Below, in pieces: positions 8,947 to 17,540 of a stretch of DNA of 64,000 nt; within the stretch, counting starts at the first letter, position 1, and each line of letters opens with the position of its first letter. The notes beneath the pieces were generated by a model. It saw nothing but the letters and a program-made list of their open reading frames with translations, searched no databases and was not told the DNA's origin. The stretch is from contig OZ007031.1 of NCBI GenBank assembly GCA_963931605.1, forward strand, positions 930,001-994,000, read 5' to 3'. Source of the DNA: CALUOB01 sp944322305. Its GTDB lineage: Bacteria; Actinomycetota; Coriobacteriia; Coriobacteriales; Coriobacteriaceae. The position numbers and the translations under genes were made by a program.

Positions 8947-9833
8947 AGCCACCACTCCCTTGCCGCCAAAACCTCCGGTACCAGCATGAGCGCCGCGTAC
9001 GGGGCGTAGGCCCACCACGGCGCAAGCGCGTCGAGCGCCAGGCGCGGGTAAAACGAGAACCGCGCGGCGAGCTGCCACAGCGCCAGCGCGCTCACAATCG
9101 CCAGCATCGCGATCACCACCAGGACACCGACGTCTGCGCGCGTCAGGCGGTAGCGCCGATAGCTCGTGCGCCGCGCGCCGCACCCGTAGCCGCGGGCGCG
9201 CATGGCGTCGCCGCGCACCAGCCCGTCCTCCATGCCCCAGCCCATGAGAACCGAGACGGTGCGCAGCCGGTCGGAAGCGGCCGCGCGCGCGTCCCTGGGC
9301 GCCGCGGCGCTTATCGAGCGCTGGACGGCGCGGATGGCCCGGCCGCGCGTCACAAACTGCGGCACCAGCCTGAGCACCTGCGAGACCATGAGCGAAACCG
9401 TGGGCAGGGCGCGTCCGAACAGCGCCAGCGTGGCCTCGCTCGTCATGCAGGCCGCGTAGCTTGCAAACCACAGCAGCACCGCCGCCATCATGGCGCCCGA
9501 GCACGCCCCGTACGCCAGCGACTCGACGTAGATGGCGCGCGAGCCTATGCGCGCAAGCTCGGTAGACCCCGAAGCCGAGAAGAACGGGTTCAGCACCAGG
9601 GCGAGAACCACCATGGGCAGCGCCCAGAGAAGCGAGCGCGCCGTGGCCCGCGGCCCGCGCGTGACGCATGAGCAGCCCAAGGCGCCTGCCAGCGCAAGCG
9701 CCACGCACACCGGCTGCATCGCAGCCATGGCGAGCACGATGACGCAGGCGAGGTAGCAAAACGCCACCGCCGGGTGGTAGGTTGCGAACACGTTGGACAA
9801 ACCGTTGGGCACGCGCGGCCCCTTCTCTTTCAT
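8928..9833 (-). CDS. EcfT-type transmembrane subunit of ECF transporter
   Basis: Encodes 301 residues with about six hydrophobic segments. The FATYHPAVAF start and the cytoplasmic coupling region containing RARGYG (the AxARG-type motif that contacts the ATPases) are characteristic of EcfT. It would energise the S component encoded in the downstream fusion gene, with which it overlaps. The ATG at 9833 has no clear Shine-Dalgarno; a GTG at 9812 has GAAGGGG 6 bases upstream and may be the real start, giving 294 residues. A strong palindrome at 9839-9896 lies just upstream, so expression may depend on read-through from the lipoprotein gene. Confidence 0.88.
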   Translation of the reverse strand: MKEKGPRVPNGLSNVFATYHPAVAFCYLACVIVLAMAAMQPVCVALALAGALGCSCVTRGPRATARSLLWALPMVVLALVLNPFFSASGSTELARIGSRAIYVESLAYGACSGAMMAAVLLWFASYAACMTSEATLALFGRALPTVSLMVSQVLRLVPQFVTRGRAIRAVQRSISAAAPRDARAAASDRLRTVSVLMGWGMEDGLVRGDAMRARGYGCGARRTSYRRYRLTRADVGVLVVIAMLAIVSALALWQLAARFSFYPRLALDALAPWWAYAPYAALMLVPEVLAAREWWLWRASR

Positions 9834-9838
9834 ACCGT

Positions 9839-9896
9839 GCCAAAAAGGGACGGGTGCGCTTTAGCCGCGGCAAAGCGCACCCGTCCCTTTTTTGGC
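9839..9896. terminator. GGGACGGGT palindrome, probable bidirectional terminator
   Basis: Arms at 9839-9862 and 9872-9896 pair almost perfectly around a nine-base loop (AGCCGCGGC), with T-runs on both exits. It lies between the stop of the DUF4430 gene and ecfT on the minus strand, so it could attenuate read-through inside the uptake locus. The GGGACGGGT core also occurs in the palindromes at 10694-10769 and 23599-23627, which suggests a repeat family. Confidence 0.75.
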
Positions 9897-9936
9897 GCGC
9901 CCCGCAGCCGCACGGCCGCGGGGCGCGCCCTTCTCG

Positions 9937-10413
9937 TTACTCGAAGCTGGTGACGTAGGTGAAGGTCACCGCGTCGCCGTCCTTGAGCGTGAGCTGGTCG
10001 CACGAGACCTGCGCGTCCTCGCCGTTCACGCTGAACATCCAGCCGCTCGTGTCGCCGAAGTCATAGGCGGCCAGGCCCCCGATGCCCTCGACGTACTTGC
10101 CGTACTGGCTGTCGCTCGCGTTGATCGAAAGGCCCGTGGCCACCAGCGCGTCGTAGGCCGTAGCGCCCTCGTCGAGCTCGACGGTCTCGTCGTAGGCCAC
10201 GCTGCCGTCGGCCGCGCTGGAGTCGACCTTCACGGCCACCGCCATCTTGGCATCCTCGGCAGACGCCGCGGCGGCGCTGCCGGCGGGCGCGGTGCCGGCG
10301 TCGGTGGCAGCGGTGGTGCCCGAGCAGCCGCTCACCGCGAAGGCGAGCACCAGGCAAACGAAAAGGGAGAGCAGAGCGGTGCGCTTCTTAGGCGCAGATG
10401 CGGTTCCGAACAT
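9937..10413 (-). CDS. DUF4430 (transcobalamin-like) lipoprotein
   Basis: Encodes 158 residues. The N-terminus is a lipoprotein signal with a lipobox (VSGC). After an Ala-rich linker the domain matches DUF4430, related to the C-terminal domain of transcobalamin and intrinsic factor: conserved YGKYVEGIGGL, SGWMFSVNG and a final TFTYVTSF strand. It is probably an extracellular corrinoid-binding protein handing ligand to the ECF transporter encoded downstream. The ATG at 10413 has AAAGG 7 bases upstream. A longer frame reaching to 10620 runs through the riboswitch and is rejected. Family assignment is from residues seen here; ligand identity is inferred from the riboswitch. Confidence 0.85.
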   Translation of the reverse strand: MFGTASAPKKRTALLSLFVCLVLAFAVSGCSGTTAATDAGTAPAGSAAAASAEDAKMAVAVKVDSSAADGSVAYDETVELDEGATAYDALVATGLSINASDSQYGKYVEGIGGLAAYDFGDTSGWMFSVNGEDAQVSCDQLTLKDGDAVTFTYVTSFE

Positions 10414-10484
10414 GCGGACACCTTTCTTCCAGGACCCCGGCCGCCATGCGCGCCGCGCCGGGCCCGCCCGCGCGAGCCCGCAGA

Positions 10485-10615
10485 TGGAGAGGCGATCCGA
10501 CTTGTTCCGCAGCGCACCGCGGAAGTTACGGTTACTGGTATAGCCGGGGACTTGCACCCCGATTCCCCTGAGCAGCCGCCGGCTCCCCGGCCGCGCCGCC
10601 CGCGCCTGCGCGCCA
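10485..10615 (-). promoter_or_regulatory. Cobalamin (B12) riboswitch
   Basis: Read on the minus strand, the leader of the DUF4430 gene contains GGGAATCGGGGTGCAAGTCC (10566 downward), matching the conserved cobalamin-riboswitch core GGGAA-N-GGTGNAANTCC. It is followed by CAGTAACCGTAA (the ACTGT-like segment) and AAGTCGGATCGCC (10503-10491) at the place of the B12 box. A GC-rich stem lies on the 5' side. The element ends about 70 bases before the ATG at 10413. Boundaries are approximate. It implies repression of the transporter locus when cobalamin is plentiful. Confidence 0.85.
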
Positions 10616-10693
10616 TCCATCAGGTCAGTGATCTATGCGCCCACCAGTGTAGCAGCAACCACCCCTCCCGCACCAGAAAACCCGAGCGACAAA

Positions 10694-10769
10694 GCCTGCC
10701 ATTGGGGACGGGTACGGATGGCAGACGCCGTGCCGGGTCTGCCGTCCGTACCCGTCCCCAATGGCAGGC
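10694..10769. repeat. Long palindrome of the GGGACGGGT family
   Basis: Two 32-base arms (10694-10725 and 10738-10769) pair with a single mismatch around a 12-base loop. It contains TTGGGGACGGGTACGG. It lies between the activase gene's 3' end and the riboswitch leader of the uptake locus, both transcribed leftward, so it could terminate the activase operon. Its shared core with 9839-9896 and 23599-23627 suggests a REP-like dispersed family. Confidence 0.75.
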
Positions 10770-10809
10770 CCCAATAGCGCACGTATGGCCACGCAAATGC
10801 CAGCGAGCC

Positions 10810-11778
10810 TTAGCGGGCAGCGGCGTCGACCTTAATGGCCCCGCGGTCGCAACGGTTCCCCCACGAGTCGATGAGGTCCTGGTCGCGGTACACGCACACG
10901 ATCTCGCAGTGGTTGGCGCAGTGGCCGCAGACCACTTCGCGCGTGCGGAACTCGAAGTGGTCGATGTCGAACATGAACGGCTCTGCGCGCAGCGCCGGCG
11001 CGTCGGCCGCCAGCAGCGCCGCGCCGAACGCGCCCATGAGGTGCCCGTCGGGATCCACCAGCACCGGCACGCCGAGCGCGTCCTCAAAGGCGCGCACCAC
11101 GCCCACGTTCTTCGAGACGCCGCCCTGGAACACCACCGGGCTCTCGATCTTCTTGCCGCGCCCCACGTTGTTCAGGTAGTTGGTGGCCACCGCGCGGCAC
11201 AGCCCCGCGATCACGTCCCTCTTCTCGTAACCCACCTGCAGCTTGTGCACCAGGTCGCTCTCGGCGAACACGGTGCAGCGCGCGGCGATGTTGGCGGGCT
11301 TGTCGCTCGTCAGCGCGATCTCGCCGAACTCCTCGACCTCGACGCCCAGGCGGTGGGCCTGGCTCGAGAGGAACGAGCCCGTTCCCGCGGCGCACAGCGT
11401 GTTCATGGCGTAGTCGACGGCGATGCCGTTCTCGATGCAGATGATCTTGGAGTCCTGGCCGCCGATCTCGAGGATCGTGCGCACGTCCGGATGCAGGAAG
11501 GTGGTACCCACGGCGTGGGCGGTGATCTCGTTTTTCACCACCTGCGCCTCGAGCATCGCGCCTACCAGCCGGCGCGCCGAGCCGGTGGTTCCGATGGCCA
11601 TGACCTCGACCTCGGCGAGGTCGATTTGGCTGCGCAGGTCGTCCACCACGCGGCGCACCGCTCCCGCCGGGTCGCCCTCGGTCCACAGGTAGGAGCGGGC
11701 GATGATCTTCTTGCTCTCGTCGATCACCACGCCCTTGGTTGAGATGGAGCCGGTGTCTATGCCGAGATATGCCCTCAT
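10810..11778 (-). CDS. BadF/BadG-type acyl-CoA dehydratase activase
   Basis: Encodes 322 residues. An ASKHA-fold ATPase: phosphate-binding loop GIDTGSISTKG, second nucleotide loop EIGGQDSK and adenosine loop VVFQGGVSKN. The two cysteines expected to hold the bridging [4Fe-4S] cluster of the dimer are present (NTLCAAGTGSF and IAARCTVFAESD). The last 50 residues add a Cys-rich tail (CGHCANHCEIVC), as in activases that work with DUF2229-type partners. In known systems such proteins use ATP to push an electron onto a dehydratase or reductase. It overlaps the next upstream gene by 4 bases (ATGA), so it is the last gene of a three-gene operon. Confidence 0.9.
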   Translation of the reverse strand: MRAYLGIDTGSISTKGVVIDESKKIIARSYLWTEGDPAGAVRRVVDDLRSQIDLAEVEVMAIGTTGSARRLVGAMLEAQVVKNEITAHAVGTTFLHPDVRTILEIGGQDSKIICIENGIAVDYAMNTLCAAGTGSFLSSQAHRLGVEVEEFGEIALTSDKPANIAARCTVFAESDLVHKLQVGYEKRDVIAGLCRAVATNYLNNVGRGKKIESPVVFQGGVSKNVGVVRAFEDALGVPVLVDPDGHLMGAFGAALLAADAPALRAEPFMFDIDHFEFRTREVVCGHCANHCEIVCVYRDQDLIDSWGNRCDRGAIKVDAAAR

Positions 11779-12989
11779 GAGCGAACCTTTCTCATCGCGA
11801 TCATGTCGTAGAACGCCTCCAGGCGGGTGTCGAGGCCCGCGTCGGAGGTCTGGGTGTCGAAGGTCAGGAACAGCACCGGCACGCGGTAGTCGCGGGAGAG
11901 GCGCTGCAGCACCGGCATCACGTCGATCTCGGGCGTGCAGCCGGCACTCTTGATGTGCACGATGCCGTCGTAGCCCGCCTCGGCGAAGCGCTTGGCCGCG
12001 GCGATGTTGAACGTGGAGGTGGGGCCCATGTCGTAGCTCGCGTACTCGGAGATGTAGGCCTGCGACGCCTCGGCGTTGTAGTGCAGGTTGAAAGTCGAGA
12101 TGGACATGGCGTTGGAAAGCTCCACGCCCATGCCCATGAGCTTCTCCTCCAGGTTGAGGCAGCTCACCGGGTCCTGCGCGGTGTAGTACTCGCCCACGAT
12201 GCCCACGCGCACCGGGTCGGCGGGCTTGCGCAGCTCGAGGGCGTCAAGCGCGTCGACGGCGCGGCGGTAGCCCTCCTCGATCTCGGCAACCGAGGTGGCG
12301 GCGCTCATGTCGGAGAGGAAGGAGCGCCGCACGCGGGCGAATGAGCCCTTCTCGGCTTCGAAACCGGCGTTGGCCAGGTAGCGATCGCGGAACGCGTCGA
12401 TGTGCTCGACCATGCGCCACGCCCCCAGCGCGCCCTTGACGCCGTGGGGAACCGACAGGTTGGGGTTCACCACCTTCTTGCAAAACGACACGTAGTCGCG
12501 CAGCTTGCCGGTGGCCACGTACGAGAAGTTCAGCATCTGGAAGTTGTCGTAGCCGGCGCTGCGCAGGATCATCTCCTGCAGCTCGCCGTAGTAGTTGAGG
12601 CGGCAAAAGCCCGTGACCTGCACGAGCACGTCGGCGCCGCGGTCGAGCGCGGCGGCGTAGTCGCCGATGATGTGCTTGAACGGCGTGCAGACGTAGTCGG
12701 CGCTCATCTCCTCGCCACGCTTGAGCGTGGCGCGCGTGGGTGCGGGCGTGGGCACGAAGTCGGCGTCGAGCACCTGCTCGGTGAAGTACTTGAAAGCCGG
12801 CTCGTAGTAGCGGAAGTGGAAAAACGCCACGCGCCGGCGAGAGTGGCGGTCGCGCTTGGGGCGCTTGCCGGTGAAGAACAGCGGCCGCGGGGCGCCGTCG
12901 CTCACCAGGATGCGCCCGCGCTCCTCGGCCGGGCTCTTGGCGCGGGGCTCGCCGGCGCTCTGCTCGGGTTCGGCGGTGGTGTCACGCAT
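11775..12989 (-). CDS. HgdB-like 2-hydroxyacyl-CoA dehydratase-related protein (COG3581 type)
   Basis: Encodes 404 residues. The first 60 are charged and variable; then FFHFRYYEPAFKYF opens the conserved region. Candidate Fe-S cysteines lie in DYVCTPFKH, VTGFCRLNY and KSAGCTPEIDV. This family resembles the FeS-binding subunits of 2-hydroxyacyl-CoA dehydratases but usually occurs in a module with an activase and a second FeS protein whose substrate is unknown. The start at 12989 overlaps the upstream gene by 8 bases and its end overlaps the activase by 4, so the three products are probably made in fixed ratio. Confidence 0.82.
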   Translation of the reverse strand: MRDTTAEPEQSAGEPRAKSPAEERGRILVSDGAPRPLFFTGKRPKRDRHSRRRVAFFHFRYYEPAFKYFTEQVLDADFVPTPAPTRATLKRGEEMSADYVCTPFKHIIGDYAAALDRGADVLVQVTGFCRLNYYGELQEMILRSAGYDNFQMLNFSYVATGKLRDYVSFCKKVVNPNLSVPHGVKGALGAWRMVEHIDAFRDRYLANAGFEAEKGSFARVRRSFLSDMSAATSVAEIEEGYRRAVDALDALELRKPADPVRVGIVGEYYTAQDPVSCLNLEEKLMGMGVELSNAMSISTFNLHYNAEASQAYISEYASYDMGPTSTFNIAAAKRFAEAGYDGIVHIKSAGCTPEIDVMPVLQRLSRDYRVPVLFLTFDTQTSDAGLDTRLEAFYDMIAMRKVRS

Positions 12990-13983
12990 TGAGGTACCCG
13001 CCCTTCTTTTGGTACGAGAGGATGTCTACGAAGCTCTCCACGCGCGTCTCCACGCCGGCGGTTCCCGCTTGGGCGTCCACCGTGAGCGTGAGGATCGGCT
13101 TGCCGTGGATGCAGCGCTCTATGGCGTCGTCGCACATGGAGTCGGGACCGCAGGGGTAGGCGCTCATGAGCACGATGCCGTCGATGCGGTCGTGGAGCGT
13201 CAGGATCGAGCCGATGAGCTCGCGGTTCACGATCCAGGGGATGGAGTGGCTGAACTCGTAGCTTTTCTTGAGCGTCCGGGCGCGATCGGTCTCGTCGGCG
13301 AAAAGCACGCAGGCGCCCTGGGCGCGCAGCGCGTCCTCCACCACCCCGCCCACGAAGGGGTCGTGGCTCACGTAGGGGTGCGCGGCAACCAGGATGGTGA
13401 GCGGGCGCTTCTCGGCCGGCAGCTTGGAAAGCACGCGCACGAGGCTCTCCTGCTCGCGCGCCATCTCGGCGTCGTAGGCGCGTTGGGCCGCGGCGGCAGC
13501 GCGATAGGCATGGCGAGCCTCCTTGCGCGTCACGCCGAACCGCACGCCCAGCTCGTAGAAAGCGTCCTCCTCTGACGTGCCGCGCGGCTCGTCTATGCGC
13601 AGCGCGATCACGCGCACGCTCTTGCCGGCAACCGCGAAGGCGTTTTTTGCGAGGTCGGGCAGCGCCTGGAACTTGGTGCAGAACGTCTCGAAGCGCCCGT
13701 AGCCCATGAGGCTCGGCACGAACACGGCGTCCACGCCCTCGTCCATGAGCGCGGACACGTGGCCCAAGAACAGCTTCGAGGCCAGACAGCACTCGTCAAC
13801 CGAGAGCTTGTCGCCGATCTCGAGCGTGGCGCGGTCAGACGGGCGATCGATAACCACCTCGCGCCCCAGCTCGGAGAAGAACGTCTGCCACATCCTGCCG
13901 TAGCGGTAATACATCAGCGCGCGCGGAATGCCGACGCGCCTCACGTCGGCAAGGTCGGCGCGCTGCCTTGCAAGTTTCGCCAT
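12982..13983 (-). CDS. DUF2229/HgdB-like activase partner protein (COG3580 type)
   Basis: Encodes 333 residues from the ATG at 13983, with GGAGGG just upstream; a longer open frame to 14142 lacks that support. The opening VGIPRALMYYRYG, the cysteines in VDECCLASK and ETFCTKF, and SAYPCGPDSMC are typical of the DUF2229 partner of BadF-type activases. In many Firmicutes all three parts are fused in one very long protein; here they are three overlapping genes. The reaction is unknown. A good promoter lies at 14017-14044. Confidence 0.82.
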   Translation of the reverse strand: MAKLARQRADLADVRRVGIPRALMYYRYGRMWQTFFSELGREVVIDRPSDRATLEIGDKLSVDECCLASKLFLGHVSALMDEGVDAVFVPSLMGYGRFETFCTKFQALPDLAKNAFAVAGKSVRVIALRIDEPRGTSEEDAFYELGVRFGVTRKEARHAYRAAAAAQRAYDAEMAREQESLVRVLSKLPAEKRPLTILVAAHPYVSHDPFVGGVVEDALRAQGACVLFADETDRARTLKKSYEFSHSIPWIVNRELIGSILTLHDRIDGIVLMSAYPCGPDSMCDDAIERCIHGKPILTLTVDAQAGTAGVETRVESFVDILSYQKKGGYLNA

Positions 13984-14016
13984 ACAGCCCTCCAGCACTC
14001 TCACATATAAGTTTGT

Positions 14017-14044
14017 ATTGTAGCTTTGGAGCGTGGTGACACAA
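14017..14044 (-). promoter_or_regulatory. Promoter of the activase operon
   Basis: On the minus strand TTGTGT (14044-14039) and TACAAT (14022-14017) are separated by 16 bases. They lie about 34 bases upstream of the chosen ATG at 13983. Confidence 0.6.
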
Positions 14045-14136
14045 GGAGCAACGCAGCGCGTCAGAGCTTTTACGGCATCTCGGCGCGGGCGCAGACCCGC
14101 GTGCGTGGGGCCGGGCGCCTTTTGGCTGCGCTTTCT

Positions 14137-14315
14137 GTGCAAATATTCGAGCTATGGACGATTTGTCGTTGGCGAAGATCGTGACTGCCCGTCTGGCTTG
14201 TGGTTTTATGCATATTGATCTGCAAACGTGCAGATGTCTATCAGAGATTATTCATTTACTTTTCTCCCGGGCAGAAGCGGTTCTCCAGAATCGTCCATAG
14301 CTCGTAAAATTGCAC
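14137..14315. repeat. AT-richer nested palindrome, possible MITE or structured RNA
   Basis: In the 456-bp gap before the YgiQ gene, arms of 27 bases at 14137-14163 and 14289-14315 face each other, with a perfect 16-base core (CGAGCTATGGACGATT and its complement) and a matching GTGCAA end. Inside lie a second inverted pair (CTGCCCG / CGGGCAG) and a hairpin (ATCTGC AAAC GTGCAGAT near 14218-14235). Base composition is much closer to 50% GC than the flanks. No frame is convincing. No clear target-site duplication was seen. Confidence 0.6.
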
Positions 14316-14439
14316 AGCTGCATAACGAAGTGAGGCGCTTGGCCGTCAAGCTTCAGCGCACCGACGCTCCGTGATGCGCGCAAAACCGCGGACCCTCGCG
14401 TATTATGGTTGGGAAACCCTAACCCGAGCGAGGATCCGC

Positions 14440-16659
14440 ATGAAGCAGCAGAACGGCAGCACCAACCGCAAGCGGAAAGGGAGCGGGAAGCAGCACCTTC
14501 CCCGTCCGCACGCAAACAAGCATCCGAAAGGTTCAGACGGCCGCGCCGCCCGGCGCAGCGGAGCCTCAAGCAAAACCGAAGGCAAACCGCGCGGCGCCGA
14601 ACGGCAGCGCACGACAAAGCCCCTGGCAGACCCCTGCGGCCCTACCGCCCTCGGCATCGCGCGCGAGGCCTTCCTGCCCGTCTCGCGCGCCGACATGGAG
14701 GCGCGCGGCTGGGATCAGTGCGACTTCGTGTACGTGTGCGGCGACGCGTACGTTGACCACCCCTCCTTCGGCATGGCCATCATCACGCGCGTGCTCGAGG
14801 CGCACGGCTACCGCGTGGGCGTGATCTGCCAGCCCGACTGGACCGACCCCGCGAGCGTTACCGCCCTAGGCGAGCCGCGTCTGGCGTTTCTCGTCTCGGC
14901 GGGCAACATGGACTCCATGGTGAACCACTACAGCGTGAGCAAGCACCGCCGCCGCACCGACGCCTACACCCCCGGCGGAGCCGCGCGCGCCCGCCCCGAC
15001 CACGCCGCCGTGGTGTACGGCAACCTCATCCGCCGCACCTACAAGGACGTGCCGGTGATTCTCGGCGGCATCGAGGCGAGCCTCAGGCGCTTGGCGCACT
15101 ACGACTACTGGTCGGACAAGCTCAAGCGCTCGATCCTTCTGGACGCAGGCGCCGACCTGGTGATCTACGGCATGGGCGAGAAGCCCGTGGTGGAGGTGGC
15201 CGACGCGCTGGCAGCCGGGCTCCCGGTTGACCAGATCACCTACGTGGCCGGCACCTGCTACCGCACGCGCTCGCTCGAGCATGTCTACGACGCCACCGAG
15301 CTGCCCTCGTGGGACGAGCTCGAGGCCGACAAGCTCGCCTACGCGCGCAGCTTCAACGTGCAACATCAGAACATGGACCCCATCCGCGGCGGCCGGCTGG
15401 TAGAGGCCTACCCGCACAGCGTGTATGTGGTGCAGAACCCGCCCGCCGCCCCGCTCACCACCCCCGAGATGGACGCCGTCTACGCCCTGCCGTACACGCG
15501 CACCTACCACCCCGACTACGAGGCGGCCGGCGGCGTGCCCGCGCTCAAGGAGGTCAAGATGAGCCTGATCTCCAACCGCGGGTGCTTCGGCGAGTGCAGC
15601 TTCTGCGCGCTGACCTTCCACCAGGGACGCATCCTGCAGGTGCGCAGCCACGAGAGCATCGTGGCCGAGGCGAGGCAGATCATCGCCGAGCCCGACTTCA
15701 AGGGCTACATCCACGACGTGGGCGGCCCCACCGCCAACTTCCGCCAACCCGCCTGCAAGGCGCAGCTCAAACGCGGCGCGTGCGCCAACAAGCGCTGCCT
15801 GTGGCCCGGCGTGTGCAGCCAGATGGAGGTGAGCCACGCCGACTACGTGGAGCTGCTGCGCGAGCTGAGCGCGCTGCCCGGCGTGAAGAAGGTCTTCGTG
15901 CGCAGCGGCATCCGGTTCGACTACGTCATGGCCGACCCCGACGACACCTTCCTCACCGAGCTGTGCGCCAACCATGTGTCGGGCCAGCTCAAGGTGGCGC
16001 CCGAGCACGTGAGCGACGCCGTCCTCTCGGTTATGGGCAAGCCCAGCCGCGCGGTGTACGACCGCTTCTGCGACGCCTACCGCCGCACCAACAAGCGTCT
16101 GGGCAAAGACCAGTACCTGGTGCCCTACCTCATGAGCAGCCATCCCGGGTCCACCATGAAGGAGGCCGTCGAGCTGGCCGAGTACTGCCGCGACCTTGGT
16201 TACATGCCCGAGCAGGTGCAGGACTTCTACCCCACCCCGAGCACCATGAGCACCTGCATGTACTACACCGGCGTGGACCCGCGCACCATGAAGCCGGTCT
16301 ACGTGCCCAAAAGCCCTCACGAGAAGGCCATGCAGCGCGCGCTTATCCAGTACCGCAAGCCCGAGAACTACGAGCTGGTGGCTGAAGCGCTCAGACGCGC
16401 GCATCGCACCGACCTCATCGGCTACGGGCCGAAGTGCCTGATCCGTCCGCGCAAAGGCGCGGGCCGGGACGGCAAGGGAGCAGGCGGGCAAGAAGCGCGC
16501 CCGTCCGGCGGGAAGGCGGAGCGCGGGAGCGCCGCGCGCAGCAGTCGCCCCAAGGCGGGCAAAGGCAAGGGCGGGGCGTTCCCGCGCGGCTCGTGGGCGC
16601 AGGGCCGCAACCGCGCCGGCCAGGGCCGCGAGGCCAACCGAGGCGGCCACCGCGGCTGA
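14440..16659 (+). CDS. YgiQ family (UPF0313) radical SAM protein
   Basis: Encodes 739 residues. A basic, low-complexity N-terminus of about 60 residues precedes the YgiQ N-terminal domain (YVCGDAYVDHPSFG). The radical SAM cluster motif CxxxCxxC is at Cys385, Cys389 and Cys392. Further family signatures are DVGGPTANF, QLKVAPEH and the PEQVQDFYPTPSTMST stretch. The last 80 residues are a Lys/Arg/Gly-rich tail that may bind nucleic acid. The reaction of YgiQ proteins is unknown. The ATG at 14440 has GAGG 7 bases upstream; TATTAT at 14401-14406 may be a -10 box. Confidence 0.92.
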   Translation: MKQQNGSTNRKRKGSGKQHLPRPHANKHPKGSDGRAARRSGASSKTEGKPRGAERQRTTKPLADPCGPTALGIAREAFLPVSRADMEARGWDQCDFVYVCGDAYVDHPSFGMAIITRVLEAHGYRVGVICQPDWTDPASVTALGEPRLAFLVSAGNMDSMVNHYSVSKHRRRTDAYTPGGAARARPDHAAVVYGNLIRRTYKDVPVILGGIEASLRRLAHYDYWSDKLKRSILLDAGADLVIYGMGEKPVVEVADALAAGLPVDQITYVAGTCYRTRSLEHVYDATELPSWDELEADKLAYARSFNVQHQNMDPIRGGRLVEAYPHSVYVVQNPPAAPLTTPEMDAVYALPYTRTYHPDYEAAGGVPALKEVKMSLISNRGCFGECSFCALTFHQGRILQVRSHESIVAEARQIIAEPDFKGYIHDVGGPTANFRQPACKAQLKRGACANKRCLWPGVCSQMEVSHADYVELLRELSALPGVKKVFVRSGIRFDYVMADPDDTFLTELCANHVSGQLKVAPEHVSDAVLSVMGKPSRAVYDRFCDAYRRTNKRLGKDQYLVPYLMSSHPGSTMKEAVELAEYCRDLGYMPEQVQDFYPTPSTMSTCMYYTGVDPRTMKPVYVPKSPHEKAMQRALIQYRKPENYELVAEALRRAHRTDLIGYGPKCLIRPRKGAGRDGKGAGGQEARPSGGKAERGSAARSSRPKAGKGKGGAFPRGSWAQGRNRAGQGREANRGGHRG

Positions 16660-16766
16660 GGCGCAGCGTGCGCCGCACGGCAGGCGGGGCCGGTCTTTGC
16701 CCGGAGCAGCTGAGCCCCAAGCAAAGATCGACCCAGCACCGAAGAGCACCGAACGGGAACCTGCGC

Positions 16767-17513
16767 CTATGCCAACGGCCCGCAGTAGGCAGCCCCGGAA
16801 CGCAGCACAGACTCGCGCACCAGCACGTCGAGCGCGTCCAAGCAACACGGCGGTACCGCGTGGTCGCGCTTGTACACCGAAAGCTCTGTGCACGCCAAGA
16901 CAACCGTGCTGCAGCCCTTCTCGCCCACCAGCTCGTCCAGCACGCGGCCGAAGCGCTCCTCGCTCGCCGGCTTGCCGGCCTTGATCTCGTCGTAGATCAG
17001 CGCCATCACGTCGCGCTGCCGGTCAGGCGAAGGCGCCACCGCCTCAACGCCGAGCGCTTGGCACTCGCGCGCGTACACTCCGGCGGAAATGGTTCCGTCG
17101 GTAGCCATGATGCCGATGCGACGCGTGCCGCCCGCCGTGGCGGTGTCGCCCAAACCGTGCGCCACCGCGTAGCGTACGGTTTCGCGCGGCATGTGGATTA
17201 CGGGTACCGCCGTCTCGGCCTGGATCTTGTCGTAGAAGAAATGAGAGGTGTTGCAGGGGATGGCGATGTGCGCCGCCCCCCAGCCCTCGAGCAGGCGCAC
17301 GTCAGCAGCCATAGCGGCGATAAGCTCGCGATCCTCGCCTGTCACGATGGCGCGGGTGCGGTCGGGCATGGAGGCGTGGCTGACGATGAGGGTGTCGATA
17401 TGGTCTTGGTCGCCCGCCGCCTGCGTTGCGGCAATGAGCTGGTCGTAGAAGTAGCACGAGGCCTCCGGCCCCATTCCGCCGATGACGCCGAGCTTTTTGC
17501 GCGCTTGTTCCAT
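16767..17513 (-). CDS. Aspartate/glutamate racemase family protein, probably aspartate racemase
   Basis: Encodes 248 residues with both catalytic cysteines of the family: Cys87 in IPCNTSHFF and Cys208 in LACTEL. The opening GVIGGMGPEAS is typical of aspartate racemases. AGGGAGG lies 4 bases before the ATG at 17513. It lies 93 bp downstream of a D-aspartate-ligase-like ATP-grasp gene on the same strand, the order known for Enterococcus faecium aslfm-racD. The pair probably makes D-Asp and adds it to the peptidoglycan stem. Specificity for Asp over Glu is inferred from this context. Confidence 0.87.
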   Translation of the reverse strand: MEQARKKLGVIGGMGPEASCYFYDQLIAATQAAGDQDHIDTLIVSHASMPDRTRAIVTGEDRELIAAMAADVRLLEGWGAAHIAIPCNTSHFFYDKIQAETAVPVIHMPRETVRYAVAHGLGDTATAGGTRRIGIMATDGTISAGVYARECQALGVEAVAPSPDRQRDVMALIYDEIKAGKPASEERFGRVLDELVGEKGCSTVVLACTELSVYKRDHAVPPCCLDALDVLVRESVLRSGAAYCGPLA

Positions 17514-17540
17514 GCCGCCTCCCTGTACGTTGCGTCGTCC

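Noticed and set aside
6283..9009. Long plus-strand open frame opposite the ECF fusion gene
   Set aside because: Arg/Pro/His-rich antisense shadow of a high-GC gene; the minus strand has clear ABC and S-component motifs.
10414..10620. N-terminal extension of the DUF4430 protein
   Set aside because: The frame is open but crosses the riboswitch; the lipoprotein signal starts at 10413.
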